Counted from the stretch's first letter, positions 17,414 through 27,713 are shown. The stretch: DNA of 64,000 bases from Thermotomaculum hydrothermale (GCF_016592575.1 NZ_AP017470.1:1746501-1810500), one strand, 5' to 3'. Program-made: numbers and translations. Notes: a model not told the origin generated them from the letters alone.

Positions 17414-19109
17414 AACAGTCCTCCACAGGTTTTGCAATGTATTTAAATATCAAAGCAATAATAAAAATTCCTATGCTTATATCAACAAAAGGCGGCAAAT
17501 GTAAAAACAATAGTCCATAGCAGAAAAACATGGAAATTAAAGCAACTGTAATTGCATAGGGCAACTGTGTTCTAACATGGTTAATATGGTTGCAGCCGCT
17601 TGACATTGAAGACATTATTGTCGTATCTGAAATAGGAGAGCAGTGGTCTCCAAAAACAGCCCCTGAAAGAATTGCTGCAATTGATGCAAACAAGTATGGG
17701 GTATTTAGAACAATGGGTATTAAAAGTGGATAGCCTATAGCCATTGTCCCCCATGAAGTACCTGTGGCAAAACTTATTATTGCTGAAACTAAAAAAGCAA
17801 GCATTGGATGCAAAAACATTGGAAAATTTTCAGGGAAAAGGGAAACAACATAGTCTCCTGTTTTTAAAATCCCACAAATATCCCCCAAACTCCAGGCAAG
17901 GGCAAGAATTACAACAGCAAGCACCATACTCTTTAACCCTTCAAGCCACCCTTCTATTATTTGACTAACCTTTAATTTCTTCAAGGCAATAATTGAAGCA
18001 ACAAAACACCCTGCTGAAGAACCCCATATAAGGGAGGCAAAACTGTCTGAGTTTGCAAAAATCTCTCTAATTGTATTTGCTTCTTCCCCTTTACCAGAAA
18101 AGTATATTCCAAGAAAAGTAACTATAATTACAACCAATACTGGGATAAGTCCAAGGGCAAGGCTTCCCTTATCTTCCCTTTTTTCACCTTTTAATTGGCA
18201 AAGCTTTCTTACAGCTTCAATTTCAAATTTTCTCATAGGGCCAAAATCTTTACCTGTTGTTGCAATAAAAAAGACAAATACTAAAGTTAAAATTGGATAA
18301 AAGAGATAGGGGATTGAGTAAATAAATGCAGTATAGCCATCAAGTCCTTTTATTCCATACTGATGAAAAAGGTTATTTAAAAGGCTTATTTCAAAACCTA
18401 TCCAGGTTGAAATCACTGCAATTGCGGTAACCGGTGCCGCTGTTGAATCCACAATATAACTTAACTTTTCCCTTGAAACGCCATAGGCATCGGTTATTGG
18501 TTGCATTACCTTACCAACTATCAATGTATTTGAATAATCATCAAAGAATATGGCTATCCCTGTAAGCCAGGAGTAAAGCATTGCGCCTTTTCTTGATTTT
18601 ATCTTTGATGAAAAATACTGAACAACAGCCTCGGTTCCGCCACCTGCCTGAATTATTCCCACCATACCGCCTAAAAGCACGGTGAAAATTATTATTGACA
18701 CATGGTCTTTTGTTGCTATTACAGAGACTATCTCTTCTGAAAGGGTATCTCTCACCGCATAAAATAGATTAAAACCGTTTATTATAAACATTCCAGAAAT
18801 TATACCCAATAACAGGGAGATTATTGTCTCTTTGAAAATAAGGGCAAAGGCTATTGCTAATAAAGGAGGAATAATAGAAAGATAGCCATTTATTACTCTA
18901 ACTTTTTTTATCTTTTTATCAAAAAACCTGCCTTCAAACACTCCTGTTTTTTTGAAAACAATATCTTCACTATCAATTTCAACAATTCCCTGTTTTTGAA
19001 ATTTTTCAAGGCTTTCTTTTGTTATTGAGGTTTTTAAAAAATGGTAACTCTCATTTTTATGAAAAACGGCACCTATGTCTTGAGAAAACACAGGCACCGT
19101 TAAAAACAA
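17394..19109 (-). CDS. nhaC: Na+/H+ antiporter of the NhaC family with N-terminal periplasmic segment
   Basis: About eleven membrane helices start near residue 75. GGTEAVVQYF, DDYSNTLIVG (conserved acidic pair in a helix), ATGTSWGTMAIGYPL and SGAVFGDHCSPISDTT are NhaC-family motifs. It exchanges Na+ for H+ across the inner membrane. The N-terminal 70 residues precede the first helix and follow a signal peptide. The translation shown begins at a TTG (19109) in the middle of that signal peptide. In-frame codons upstream encode [13 protein letters not shown], so the true start is probably further up, inside the recA 3' end. Confidence 0.88.
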   Translation of the reverse strand: MFLTVPVFSQDIGAVFHKNESYHFLKTSITKESLEKFQKQGIVEIDSEDIVFKKTGVFEGRFFDKKIKKVRVINGYLSIIPPLLAIAFALIFKETIISLLLGIISGMFIINGFNLFYAVRDTLSEEIVSVIATKDHVSIIIFTVLLGGMVGIIQAGGGTEAVVQYFSSKIKSRKGAMLYSWLTGIAIFFDDYSNTLIVGKVMQPITDAYGVSREKLSYIVDSTAAPVTAIAVISTWIGFEISLLNNLFHQYGIKGLDGYTAFIYSIPYLFYPILTLVFVFFIATTGKDFGPMRKFEIEAVRKLCQLKGEKREDKGSLALGLIPVLVVIIVTFLGIYFSGKGEEANTIREIFANSDSFASLIWGSSAGCFVASIIALKKLKVSQIIEGWLEGLKSMVLAVVILALAWSLGDICGILKTGDYVVSLFPENFPMFLHPMLAFLVSAIISFATGTSWGTMAIGYPLLIPIVLNTPYLFASIAAILSGAVFGDHCSPISDTTIMSSMSSGCNHINHVRTQLPYAITVALISMFFCYGLLFLHLPPFVDISIGIFIIALIFKYIAKPVEDCYENKGN

Positions 19110-19131
19110 TATTAAAATTGTAATTATTAAA

Positions 19132-20169
19132 TTAATTTTCTTTCTTTTCAGTTTCCGCCTCTTTAATCAATCCTAACTCTTTTCTAATTTCTCTTTCTAT
19201 CTTTTCAGCAATGTCTTTGTTTTCTTTTAAGAATTTTTTTGCATTCTCCCTACCCTGTCCCAACCTTGTTGAACCATAGGAATACCAGGAACCGCTTTTT
19301 TCAATCAATCCAAATGAAACCCCGTAATCAAGGATTTCACCCTCTTTTGAGATTCCCTCTCCAAACATTATGTCAAACTCTGCATACTTAAAAGGAGGTG
19401 CAACTTTGTTTTTCTGAACTTTAGCCCTTGTTCTATTACCTAAAATCCTGTCTCCATCTTTCAATGCAGCAATTCTTCTTATTTCAATTCTAACCGAAGA
19501 GTAAAATTTCAATGCGTTTCCGCCTGTGGTAACTTCGTTGTTTCCGTAAGAAATTCCAATTTTATTTCTCACCTGATTAATAAAAATCATAACAGTTTTT
19601 GACTTTGAAATTGCCCCTGCAAGCTTCCTCAATGCATGTGACATTAATCTTGCCTGAAGGCCAATCTGGGTTTCACCCATCTCCCCTTCCAATTCACTTT
19701 TTGGAACAAGGGCAGCAACTGAATCAACAACAAGCACATCAATAGCACCGCTTCTAATAAGCATTTCAGCAATATCTAAAGCCTGCTCCCCGTAGTCAGG
19801 CTGGGAAATTAAGAGGTTATCTGTATCAACCCCAAGATTTTTAGCATACTCAGGGTCAAGGGCATGCTCTGCATCAATAAAGGCTGCCATGCCGCCATTC
19901 TTTTGAGCTTCCGCTATTATCTGTAAAGCGATTGTGGTTTTACCTGAACTTTCTGGTCCATATACCTCAACAATTCTTCCTCTCGGGACACCACCAACCC
20001 CCAAAGCATAATCAAGCCCAATTGAACCTGTTGATATTGTTTCAACATTTAAAATACTCTTATCTCCAAGCCGCATTATTGAGCCTTTTCCAAAATTCTT
20101 CTCTATCTGGTTTAAAGCAAGGTCTAATGCTTTATCCCTTGCCATTCCCTTGTTATTTGGCTGTTTCAT
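19132..20169 (-). CDS. recA: Recombinase RecA
   Basis: At 345 residues it is standard RecA: Walker [35 protein letters not shown], the L1/L2 region ([19 protein letters not shown]) and [17 protein letters not shown]. It coats single-stranded DNA for homologous repair and stimulates LexA-type autocleavage. The C-terminus is acidic and short. It lies 26 bases after the large TPR gene and probably shares its promoter. I see no obvious LexA-box palindrome upstream. Confidence 0.98.
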   Translation of the reverse strand: MKQPNNKGMARDKALDLALNQIEKNFGKGSIMRLGDKSILNVETISTGSIGLDYALGVGGVPRGRIVEVYGPESSGKTTIALQIIAEAQKNGGMAAFIDAEHALDPEYAKNLGVDTDNLLISQPDYGEQALDIAEMLIRSGAIDVLVVDSVAALVPKSELEGEMGETQIGLQARLMSHALRKLAGAISKSKTVMIFINQVRNKIGISYGNNEVTTGGNALKFYSSVRIEIRRIAALKDGDRILGNRTRAKVQKNKVAPPFKYAEFDIMFGEGISKEGEILDYGVSFGLIEKSGSWYSYGSTRLGQGRENAKKFLKENKDIAEKIEREIRKELGLIKEAETEKKEN

Positions 20170-20195
20170 AGTTTTATCTCCTTAATATTTTTTAA

Positions 20196-23018
20196 CTATT
20201 TAAGTTTGGAAGCAACATCCCTGTAATTCGGGTCTTTCTCGTAAATCATTGCATAGTAGGATTTCGCCTTTTCCTTGTCCCCATTTTTTTCACACAAAGT
20301 TGCCAATTCGTAAAGAATAGGTCTGTCGTCTGCTCCTGTTTTTTGTGCATGTTCAAGGCCACTTTCAAGCCACTCTATTGCTTTTTTATATTCACCTAAT
20401 TCAGAATACACTCCCGCAATCATAAAACTACAATCTAAAAGCCTGTTTGGATCATGTGAGGCTTTAATAAATTCTTCAATTGCCTCATTGTAAAGCCCCA
20501 TCTCTTTATAAGCAATACCCAGATTGTAATGGGTTTCGAAATCTTCCTGGTCAATCTGTTCCTCAACACCTTTTTTAAATTCTTTAAAAAGCTCATCAAG
20601 AGATTTAACCTCTTCCTGAGGTGCTGAGTCTGTCAACTCTGTATTATCCTGAAAAATATCAAGGTCTTCGCCTAACTGCGATTTTAAATCAATAAACTCT
20701 TCTTCAAGCAACTCTTCAAAATCACCTGATTTTTCTGCAACAAGCTGCTCTGTCTCTGCCTGTCCTTTTAGAGACTCAAATTTTTCTTTTAAAGCCAGAA
20801 CATCCTTATGATTGGGATGAGCAACCACAAGGTTGTTCAATAATTCTTCCGCCTCTTCAAAAAGGTTCTGAGAAATATAAAATTCTATCTCCGCTATTTC
20901 ATCGGTTAAATCTACACTATCTTCAACAATTTCTTGAGGCTTTTCTGCTTTCGCATCTTTCTCATCTTCAACAACCTTTTTTTCAAGTTCTTCTTTTAGT
21001 TCAGTAGTTTTCTTGCTATCTTCAAACTCTAATTTTAGATCTTCAAACTCTTCAAAAAGGTCTACACTTTCTATTTTTGCTTCATCCAATTCTTCTAATG
21101 CATTTCCTTCCTCTTTTTCAGGCTGGAATGTTTCAAGAAGAGAATCTGCATCAAGAAAAGATTGTTCTTCGGGGACAAATTCTCCCCCCTCTTTCGCATC
21201 TTCATTAAACAAATCTTCACTTGATATGTTATCTTCAAGCTCAAGTTCTGTTTCTTCTTCGTCCAGGGATATAGCCTCAGAAAAATCATTTTCAGGAGGT
21301 GTAATAGCTTCTTCGTGTAAACCCACCACCTCGTTATCTATTCCAAAATCCAGTTCCTCCTCGTCAAAGGATTCCACCGCATCAGAAAGTGAAATTTCTT
21401 CTTCATCAGGCTCAAAATCAAAAGATTCAACCTCAACAAGCCCTTCTTCTTTCTTTTTCTTTTCAAGTTGTCTTCTTAAAAAACCAGAAGAGCCTGGAAG
21501 TAATCTTTCGCTCTGATTAAGGTAGTCCTCTGCTTTCTCAAAATCACCTTCATTCATTGATATCTCAGCAAGATTAAGATAGCACTGGCTCGCCTTAGCC
21601 CTCTCACCTCTTTCTTTACACAAAGGTAGCAGTAATAAATTTGCCTTTTTATTTAACGGATCTTTTCTTAGAATTTGTTCAAGCATACTATATGCTTTGT
21701 CTTTATACCCGTGCTCTATGTAAAACTCAGCCTCAGAAATCCCCCCTAACATTTTCTGAGTGGTATCTTCAAGGTCAAGGCTTTCAACCAACTCTTCCTC
21801 GTCAAGCTCAAAATCTTCTTCAGAAACACTTATTTCATCATCTGAAATTTCATATGCCTTTAACTCTTTTAAAGCCTCTTTGTATTCAATGTTGGCGGGA
21901 TCGTACTCAAGAAGTTTTTTTAAAGTAGCTCTTGCTTCCTCAACATTTCCGTCTCTTTTATAAGCCTCAACAAGTTTCTCCAGAGTAGTAACATTAAATA
22001 TTCTATCTTCTTTTTTATCATATATATCAGCCAGCACTTTAAGAGCCGGTATGAAATACTGTTTTTTATCAACAATTTTCTTTAGCAGATCTATTGCTTT
22101 ATCGTACTCTTCATTAAGTACCAAATGGTCTATAACAGGCTTTATTAAGCTCCAAGCCTCATTTATCTTGTTTTTGGCAATAAGTTCATTGAATATAGTT
22201 TCAATTATTCTATATTTTGATTTGTCAAGTTCAAACAAGCGCTTAGCTATTTTTAAAGAATCTGCAAGTTTCCCAGTTTTTAATTTAACAAAGGCAAGTA
22301 ATTCAAGAAGCAGTGAATTGCCTGTATTTCTCGCGTATGCCTTATCCAGAATTTGCTCTGCCTTTTCGTACTCTTTCTTTTCAACATAAATTTCAGCGAG
22401 GGTAACATCTATTACAGCGTCTCCAAGGCCTAATTTCTTTGCCGCAGTAAGTAATTGTTTAGCGTCATCGTTTTTTCCCATTTTAAGAAGTTTTTTGGCA
22501 GTTGAAATCAGCTGATCTGCCGCTTCTTCACGCATACCCTCTTTGATAAAAGCATCGGCAAGCTTCAACCTAACCACAGTGTTGAGAGGGTCTAACTCAA
22601 CCATTTTCTTATAAATCTCAAGAGCTCTTTTCTTTAATCCCTGTTTTGTATATTTTTCAGCTATCTCCAAATAAACCCTTTTTGCTTCTGCAATATTCCC
22701 ATCCTGTACATATAAATCCGCCAGCCTTTCATAAACTTTAATGTTATCAGGGTCAATCCTTAATATTTTCCTTAAAATAGCAATAGATTTGGTATAAAAA
22801 CCTTCTTTATAGTAGTAATCGGCACTTTTTAGAAAAAAGTCCACAGCCTTATCTTTATCGCCTACCTGCGCGTATAAATCGCCAACTCTGTTAATAATAT
22901 TAACATCGTTGGGATTTTTCTGAAGATACTTCAGAAACTCTTCAAGAGCAAGTTTATATTTTTTCTGTCTTAAATACTTATCCGCTTTGGCTAAAACATC
23001 ACTCTTTTTAAAAAACAC
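20196..23018 (-). CDS. Large tetratricopeptide-repeat protein with acidic central region
   Basis: This 940-residue protein has no signal peptide. TPR-like helices fill about residues 10-390 (YLRQKKYKLALEEFLKYLQ; ERLADLYVQDGNIAEAKRVY) and recur around 430-520 and 830-940. The region 520-700 is very rich in Glu, Asp, Ser and Phe, with repeated short acidic patches. The GTG start follows an AAGGGG. TPRs are protein-binding scaffolds; no partner can be named. It shares a unit with recA, and cytoplasmic location is inferred. It resembles long TPR proteins common in delta-proteobacteria and Acidobacteria, but the function is unknown. Confidence 0.8.
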   Translation of the reverse strand: MFFKKSDVLAKADKYLRQKKYKLALEEFLKYLQKNPNDVNIINRVGDLYAQVGDKDKAVDFFLKSADYYYKEGFYTKSIAILRKILRIDPDNIKVYERLADLYVQDGNIAEAKRVYLEIAEKYTKQGLKKRALEIYKKMVELDPLNTVVRLKLADAFIKEGMREEAADQLISTAKKLLKMGKNDDAKQLLTAAKKLGLGDAVIDVTLAEIYVEKKEYEKAEQILDKAYARNTGNSLLLELLAFVKLKTGKLADSLKIAKRLFELDKSKYRIIETIFNELIAKNKINEAWSLIKPVIDHLVLNEEYDKAIDLLKKIVDKKQYFIPALKVLADIYDKKEDRIFNVTTLEKLVEAYKRDGNVEEARATLKKLLEYDPANIEYKEALKELKAYEISDDEISVSEEDFELDEEELVESLDLEDTTQKMLGGISEAEFYIEHGYKDKAYSMLEQILRKDPLNKKANLLLLPLCKERGERAKASQCYLNLAEISMNEGDFEKAEDYLNQSERLLPGSSGFLRRQLEKKKKEEGLVEVESFDFEPDEEEISLSDAVESFDEEELDFGIDNEVVGLHEEAITPPENDFSEAISLDEEETELELEDNISSEDLFNEDAKEGGEFVPEEQSFLDADSLLETFQPEKEEGNALEELDEAKIESVDLFEEFEDLKLEFEDSKKTTELKEELEKKVVEDEKDAKAEKPQEIVEDSVDLTDEIAEIEFYISQNLFEEAEELLNNLVVAHPNHKDVLALKEKFESLKGQAETEQLVAEKSGDFEELLEEEFIDLKSQLGEDLDIFQDNTELTDSAPQEEVKSLDELFKEFKKGVEEQIDQEDFETHYNLGIAYKEMGLYNEAIEEFIKASHDPNRLLDCSFMIAGVYSELGEYKKAIEWLESGLEHAQKTGADDRPILYELATLCEKNGDKEKAKSYYAMIYEKDPNYRDVASKLK

Positions 23019-23048
23019 CCTTTTCTCACCCCTTATTTATTCTGTTTT

Positions 23049-23078
23049 AATATAGCATATATAGGAGAAATTAGTCAA
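23049..23078 (-). promoter_or_regulatory. Promoter of the TPR-recA-nhaC-ybaK operon
   Basis: On the minus strand TTGACT (23078-23073) and TATATT (23054-23049) are 18 bases apart with TGC before the -10. The GTG start at 23018 lies about 30 bases downstream. Confidence 0.65.
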
Positions 23079-23106
23079 AAAATTTTAGAATTTTAAATAA
23101 AATCCT

Positions 23107-23907
23107 CTACCGACATTGCTTTATTTTACAAACCCATTTATCATGGACAAAAAGGCAAAATGGGTAAAAAATTTTAAACTCAATTTTATCTATTTTGCCT
23201 ATCGTTTCTTTTAAACTATCTATAACTTTAGAAAAATTTTGTGAGAGACCTCTTTCCTTTAACAATCCTCCGTGAGCAAGGAGAAGTGTATCAAAATTAT
23301 ACTCTTTAATTCTATCCAGGGATTTTTTCATCAAATCCGGGAATATTATCGGGAATGGAAGCACATATTTGTCCCCCATTTTTAAAATAAGATCTGCAAG
23401 ATAAAAGACCTTCCCTTTCTCATTAAACAATGAAATATCATAAAGCGTATGACCTGGCGTAAAAACCACCTTCCAATCAGGGAAAAAGGGGAGTGTGTCT
23501 CCATCTTTTAACAAATAATCAGGGATAAACTTTCTTTTATAGTTCACTGGCTCTAAAATATTCTTTTTTCTTCTTGCTGAAAACTGTGCAAGAAAGGTAT
23601 CAATTTTGTGCTGTATAAAGCCACCTAATCCTCTATACCACCTATAAGCCCCCTCGGTTGAGGCAATTGGGATATTGTTTTTTTTAAAGTACTTAACCGC
23701 ACCTGCATGGTCAGGATGCATATGGGTAACAACAACAAGCTTTAAGTCATTAAGGCTTTTACCTCTTTCTTCAAGAAAAGATTTAACTTTTTTAAAATCA
23801 CAGGAGCACCCTGCATCAAGAAGCAGAAACTTCCCGTTAGTCTCGATTAGAAATAAAGAAGAAATATAACCTTTTATCTCATGAATAATGAATGAATATT
23901 CACTCAT
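23107..23907 (-). CDS. Metallo-beta-lactamase-fold hydrolase
   Basis: A 266-residue protein with the di-metal motif VVVTHMHPDHAG, a downstream VFTPGHTLYDI (third His) and DLIL, plus LLLAHGG. These are the ligands of the MBL superfamily, as in glyoxalase II, lactonases and teichoic-acid-type hydrolases. The substrate is not evident. It is a single-gene unit between the TPR operon promoter and the tRNA-Pro gene. The last residues (HDKWVCKIKQC) are Cys/Lys-rich. Confidence 0.85.
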   Translation of the reverse strand: MSEYSFIIHEIKGYISSLFLIETNGKFLLLDAGCSCDFKKVKSFLEERGKSLNDLKLVVVTHMHPDHAGAVKYFKKNNIPIASTEGAYRWYRGLGGFIQHKIDTFLAQFSARRKKNILEPVNYKRKFIPDYLLKDGDTLPFFPDWKVVFTPGHTLYDISLFNEKGKVFYLADLILKMGDKYVLPFPIIFPDLMKKSLDRIKEYNFDTLLLAHGGLLKERGLSQNFSKVIDSLKETIGKIDKIEFKIFYPFCLFVHDKWVCKIKQCR

Positions 23908-23976
23908 GTTTTCATTATAAACTTATTCAAATTTTTTTACCACTAATGAATTGAATAATTTTGGAAGGGAGGAAAA

Positions 23977-24053
23977 TGGTCGGAGCGAGAGGATTTGAAC
24001 CTCCGACCCCACCCACCCCAAGGGTGTGCGCTACCAGGCTGCGCCACGCTCCG
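23977..24053 (-). tRNA. tRNA-Pro (anticodon GGG)
   Basis: On the minus strand a complete cloverleaf starts at 24053. The acceptor stem is CGGAGCG / CGCTCCG, with D arm GCGC-AGCCTGGTA-GCGC. The anticodon arm is CACCC-TTGGGGT-GGGTG with anticodon GGG, and the T arm is GGAGG-TTCAAAT-CCTCT. Discriminator A and an encoded CCA end at 23977. The length of 77 bases is normal for tRNA-Pro. It decodes CCC/CCU. It stands alone, not in an rRNA or tRNA cluster. Confidence 0.95.
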
Positions 24054-24181
24054 ACCTGCAAGTAAGTATTATAGTAAATTGATAGAAAAAATCAAATCAA
24101 ACTGGGGACAAAAAAGCCCACTTAGCAGGGGGGGATTAACCAAACTTCTCAATAAAAAAATTTATCCCCCACATTGTTTAC

Positions 24182-24649
24182 TTACCTTTTATTAAAATAG
24201 ACAGGAGCGTCTAAACAACTACGATCCCCTTCATCAACCAACAAAAAAGAATATTTTAATACAAACAACAATTTAAAAAGATTGTAATTCACTAAATTAA
24301 AATCAATATCATTATCTGCAAAATTATCTGCGGGCAAAAGCCTATTATTGTAAAAATAATTTAACTGGTAGTAAAGATAAGGATATTCCCTTTTAAACTC
24401 ACCCTCAAATGGGTAGTTTTCTTTAAGACAGTAATACATTTTCTCTATTTCAACCACTTTTTTAATCAACTCTTCTCTTTTATTTTGATAATCCTCATTA
24501 AAAATATAGGCAAAAGCCCTTAAATCACTTTCAGTTACCACATTATTTTTTACACTAAAAACAACACAATCTTCGGATTGTATAGCTTTAGAAAAAGAAC
24601 AAAAAAAACAAAAAATTAAAAGGCTTAAAATAAATAGCCTTTTAAACAT
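24182..24649 (-). CDS. Exported protein resembling the SurA N-terminal chaperone region
   Basis: After a signal peptide (residues 1-21) the sequence [21 protein letters not shown] resembles the opening of SurA/PpiD chaperones (a 'VNxxVIT..DL' strand-helix). A helical, Tyr/Phe-rich remainder follows. No parvulin isomerase domain is present and the protein stops at 155 residues, about one third of SurA. It overlaps frr by 8 bases, so it is the last gene of the RNase J-pyrH-frr unit. The SurA link is a weak pattern match; it may be an unrelated periplasmic protein. Confidence 0.55.
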   Translation of the reverse strand: MFKRLFILSLLIFCFFCSFSKAIQSEDCVVFSVKNNVVTESDLRAFAYIFNEDYQNKREELIKKVVEIEKMYYCLKENYPFEGEFKREYPYLYYQLNYFYNNRLLPADNFADNDIDFNLVNYNLFKLLFVLKYSFLLVDEGDRSCLDAPVYFNKR

Positions 24650-25199
24650 GCATTATATCTTCTTCCTTCTTTTTAGATATATCATCAATTTCATCAATGT
24701 ACTTGTCTGTTAATTTCTGGATATCGTCTTCTGCCCTTTTTTCATCATCTTCCGAAATCTCTTTATCTTTGAGTAACTGCTTAACCTTATCCCTTGCATC
24801 TCTTCTAATATTCCTGACAGCAACCCTGCACTGTTCTGCATATTCATGAAGTTTTTTCACAAGGGTTTTTCTTCTTTCTTCTGTTAAAGGAGGAACAGGC
24901 ACCATAATTTTTTTACCATCATTAGAAGGATTAAGTCCTAAATCAGCCTCTCTAATTGCCTTCTCTATTGCCTGCAACGCAGTCATATCATAAGGGGTAA
25001 CAACAATCAAAGTAGCATCTGGAGCAGATATAGTTGCAATCTGATTCAGTGGCATCTTGGTACCATAATACTCAACCTGTACCCCATCAAGAAGGGAAAC
25101 ACTTGCCTTTCCTGTCCTTAATGAAGCAATTTCATGTTTAAAAACCTCAACGGTTTTCTTCATATGAGATTCAGCATCTTTCAAAACATCCTTAATCAT
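24642..25199 (-). CDS. frr: Ribosome recycling factor
   Basis: The 185-residue sequence is typical [44 protein letters not shown], and [18 protein letters not shown]. With EF-G it splits the post-termination ribosome. It overlaps pyrH by 8 bases; pyrH-frr adjacency is widely conserved in bacteria, though the usual rpsB-tsf genes are replaced here by RNase J. Confidence 0.97.
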   Translation of the reverse strand: MIKDVLKDAESHMKKTVEVFKHEIASLRTGKASVSLLDGVQVEYYGTKMPLNQIATISAPDATLIVVTPYDMTALQAIEKAIREADLGLNPSNDGKKIMVPVPPLTEERRKTLVKKLHEYAEQCRVAVRNIRRDARDKVKQLLKDKEISEDDEKRAEDDIQKLTDKYIDEIDDISKKKEEDIMHV

Positions 25200-25923
25200 T
25201 GCCTCCTCCTTTTATTACTTTTGTTCCTATCTTTTCGCCTTTTACAACTCTCAACAGGTTGCCTTCTTTCTTGATGTTAAAAACTATTATATCAAGAGAA
25301 TTATCCATACTCAATGAAATTGCAGTGGAATCCATTACCTTTAAGCCATGCTTTAACACAGTCATATAGTCAACTTCTTTCAATAATTCTGCCCCTTTAA
25401 CTTTAACAGGGTCTGCTGTATAAACACCATCAACCTTTGTTGCTTTCAGCAAAACTTGAGCATTAATCTCAATTGCCCTCAATGCAGCAGCGGTATCTGT
25501 TGTAAAAAATGGATTCCCTGTCCCTGCACCAAATATTACAATTCTTCCCTTTTCAAGGTGTCTTACCGCTCTCCTTTTAATAAAAGGTTCAGCAACCTCC
25601 TTAACTTCAATAGCAGACATAACCCTTGTGGGTACACCTTCTTTTTCAATTGCATCCTGAAGGGAAAGACAATTTATTAAAGTTGCAAGCATTCCCATAT
25701 AATCACCAGTAACCCTATCAAGCCCCTGCTTGCTCCCTGAAACTCCGCGAAAAATATTTCCGCCACCAATTACAATTCCAATTTCAACGCCTAATTTGTG
25801 AACATCAACAATTTCTTTAGCAAGCCTTTTTACAACAGAAGGATCAATTCCAAAACCCTGCGTTCCTTCCAGCACCTCTCCACTCATCTTTAATAAAATT
25901 CTTTTATATGCTGCTTCACCCAT
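25192..25923 (-). CDS. pyrH: UMP kinase
   Basis: This 243-residue amino-acid-kinase-fold protein has [44 protein letters not shown] and [20 protein letters not shown]. These are the signatures of hexameric bacterial UMP kinase (UMP + ATP to UDP), usually GTP-activated and UTP-inhibited. It is 33 bases downstream of RNase J and overlaps frr. Confidence 0.97.
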   Translation of the reverse strand: MGEAAYKRILLKMSGEVLEGTQGFGIDPSVVKRLAKEIVDVHKLGVEIGIVIGGGNIFRGVSGSKQGLDRVTGDYMGMLATLINCLSLQDAIEKEGVPTRVMSAIEVKEVAEPFIKRRAVRHLEKGRIVIFGAGTGNPFFTTDTAAALRAIEINAQVLLKATKVDGVYTADPVKVKGAELLKEVDYMTVLKHGLKVMDSTAISLSMDNSLDIIVFNIKKEGNLLRVVKGEKIGTKVIKGGGND

Positions 25924-25956
25924 AGTTTCTCCTTTTCAAATTTCAAATAAATTATA

Positions 25957-27651
25957 CTATACAGTTAAAATTATAGGCAAAATTACCGGAAATGCATTAA
26001 ATCTTTTTTTTATATACTTTTTCAAAGCAGAACGAATATGAGGTCTCGTATATTCCCAATCAACCCTCATAGCATCTTCAAGAGAGTAAAAACGCTCTTT
26101 AACTATTTCCTTCATTTCGTTTATCTGGGCTTCATTTTCACTATCAGACAAAAGTATAAATCCCCTTGTAATAATTTCAACATCCCCTATAAGTTCTGAG
26201 GTTTTTCCATCAACTACCATTGCCACTATTATTATTCCATCCTCTGCCATTCTTCTCCTGTCTTTTAAAGCAATCTCTTCTACCTCATCAAAACCACTTC
26301 CCTCAATGAGTTTTTTTCCTATTTGAATCTTCCCTACATACCTCAACCCCTTTTTTGATAACTCAACCACATCTCCGTCTTCAATTATCTTTATATTCCT
26401 TCTATGCAACCCCATTTCTCTTGCCAGAAGCATATGGTGGTGCAATTGCTTCATCTCTCCGTGTACAGGGATAAAGTATTTTGGCTTAATCATAGAAAAT
26501 ACCATTTTTAACTCTTCCCTTGAAGCATGACCTGATACATGAACTTCAGAAACCTCTTCGTAATAAACCTCAGCTCCCTTTTTGTAAAGTGTATTTATTA
26601 TTTTTAAAACAGGCTTTTCGTTTCCAGGAATTGTTTTTGCTGAAATTATAACTGTGTCTCCTTCTTCAACCTTTATTCTTTTATGTTCATTTCTTACAAT
26701 CCTTGAAAGGGCACTCATCGGCTCTCCCTGTGAACCTGTGGTAATTATTATCAGCCTGTGTGGTGGGATATCCGGTATATCTCTATCATTAATCAAAACA
26801 TCAGGGGGAATCCTCAAATACCCTAACCCTTTTGCAACATTGAAAGCGTTCACAAGGCTTGTCCCAACAAGAGCCACTTTTCTATTTAACTTTCTGGCCA
26901 CATTTAAAACCTGCTGAACCCTGTGTATATGTGAAGAAAAACAGGCAATAATTACCTTTGAAACAGATTGTGAAATAATCTTCTCAAGGCTTTCACCAAC
27001 AACCTTTTCTGAAAGGGTATATCCTTTTCTTTCCACATTTGTTGAATCTGCCATTAGCAAATCAACCCCTTTTTCTCCAGCTCTTGCAAACCCTGCAAAG
27101 TCAAAGTGTCTGTTGTCAATAGGGGTTTTATCTATTTTAAAATCACCTGTATGAAACACATTGCCAAAGGGCGTTTCAATGAAGAGTGCCAGGCTATCAA
27201 CTATACTATGTGTAACCTGAATAAAGTTAACCTTAATCTCGTTAAACCTTACACTTTCACCAGCATTTACAATATGCAAATTCACTTTATGCTCAAACCT
27301 GTGCTCTTCAAGTTTTTTCTTAATAAAACCTATGGTAAGCTTTGTGCCGTAAATGTCAATATCCCTTCCTATATCCTGGCACAAAAAAGGGATAGCCCCT
27401 ATATGGTCTTCGTGGGCATGGGTTATAACAATGGCTTTAATTACATCCTTTATCCCATGTTCATCTAAGAAAGAGTAATCAGGGATAACCACATCAATAC
27501 CCGGCTGGTCAAAATCGGGAAACATTGCCCCTGCATCAATAACAATTCCAGCATCGTTAACCCTTAAAAACATTGAATTCATTCCAAATTCGCCTAACCC
27601 GCCTATAGGTACAATTTGTACCGTATTCTTTTTATACGGCAGAATTTCCAT
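25957..27651 (-). CDS. rnj: Ribonuclease J
   Basis: At 564 residues it has the beta-CASP RNase J architecture: GGLGEFGMN, HxHxDH motif VITHAHEDHIGAIPF, HTGDFKID, ADSTNVERKG, the beta-CASP region with TTGSQGEPMSALSRI, and VHVSGHASREELK / YFIPVHGE. A C-terminal domain follows. It processes and degrades mRNA (5' exo- and endonuclease) and matures rRNA. Its presence in place of, or beside, RNase E is informative about lineage. It heads the pyrH-frr operon. Confidence 0.93.
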   Translation of the reverse strand: MEILPYKKNTVQIVPIGGLGEFGMNSMFLRVNDAGIVIDAGAMFPDFDQPGIDVVIPDYSFLDEHGIKDVIKAIVITHAHEDHIGAIPFLCQDIGRDIDIYGTKLTIGFIKKKLEEHRFEHKVNLHIVNAGESVRFNEIKVNFIQVTHSIVDSLALFIETPFGNVFHTGDFKIDKTPIDNRHFDFAGFARAGEKGVDLLMADSTNVERKGYTLSEKVVGESLEKIISQSVSKVIIACFSSHIHRVQQVLNVARKLNRKVALVGTSLVNAFNVAKGLGYLRIPPDVLINDRDIPDIPPHRLIIITTGSQGEPMSALSRIVRNEHKRIKVEEGDTVIISAKTIPGNEKPVLKIINTLYKKGAEVYYEEVSEVHVSGHASREELKMVFSMIKPKYFIPVHGEMKQLHHHMLLAREMGLHRRNIKIIEDGDVVELSKKGLRYVGKIQIGKKLIEGSGFDEVEEIALKDRRRMAEDGIIIVAMVVDGKTSELIGDVEIITRGFILLSDSENEAQINEMKEIVKERFYSLEDAMRVDWEYTRPHIRSALKKYIKKRFNAFPVILPIILTV

Positions 27652-27683
27652 ATTACCCTCTTTAAAATTTTTTTTATCATTTG

Positions 27684-27713
27684 ATTATAACATTAAAAAA
27701 AGCCAAAAAACAA
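27684..27713 (-). promoter_or_regulatory. Promoter of rnj-pyrH-frr
   Basis: On the minus strand TTGTTT (27713-27708) and a perfect TATAAT (27689-27684) are 18 bases apart. An AGAGGG ribosome site then precedes the rnj ATG. Confidence 0.6.

Noticed and set aside
20170-20195. LexA/SOS box in front of recA
   Set aside because: The 26-base gap has no palindrome of the LexA type, and recA seems to be transcribed from upstream of the TPR gene, where I also see no clear SOS box.
21013-21516. A long Ser-rich plus-strand open frame opposite the TPR gene
   Set aside because: It mirrors the Glu/Asp-rich acidic region of the TPR protein on the other strand; low-complexity antisense frames of this kind arise from the codon bias. 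It has no domain, and the neighbouring TPR sequence is clearly coding.
23995-24195. Open frame across the tRNA-Pro gene
   Set aside because: The tRNA cloverleaf with encoded CCA explains the sequence; the frame has no ribosome site or family match.
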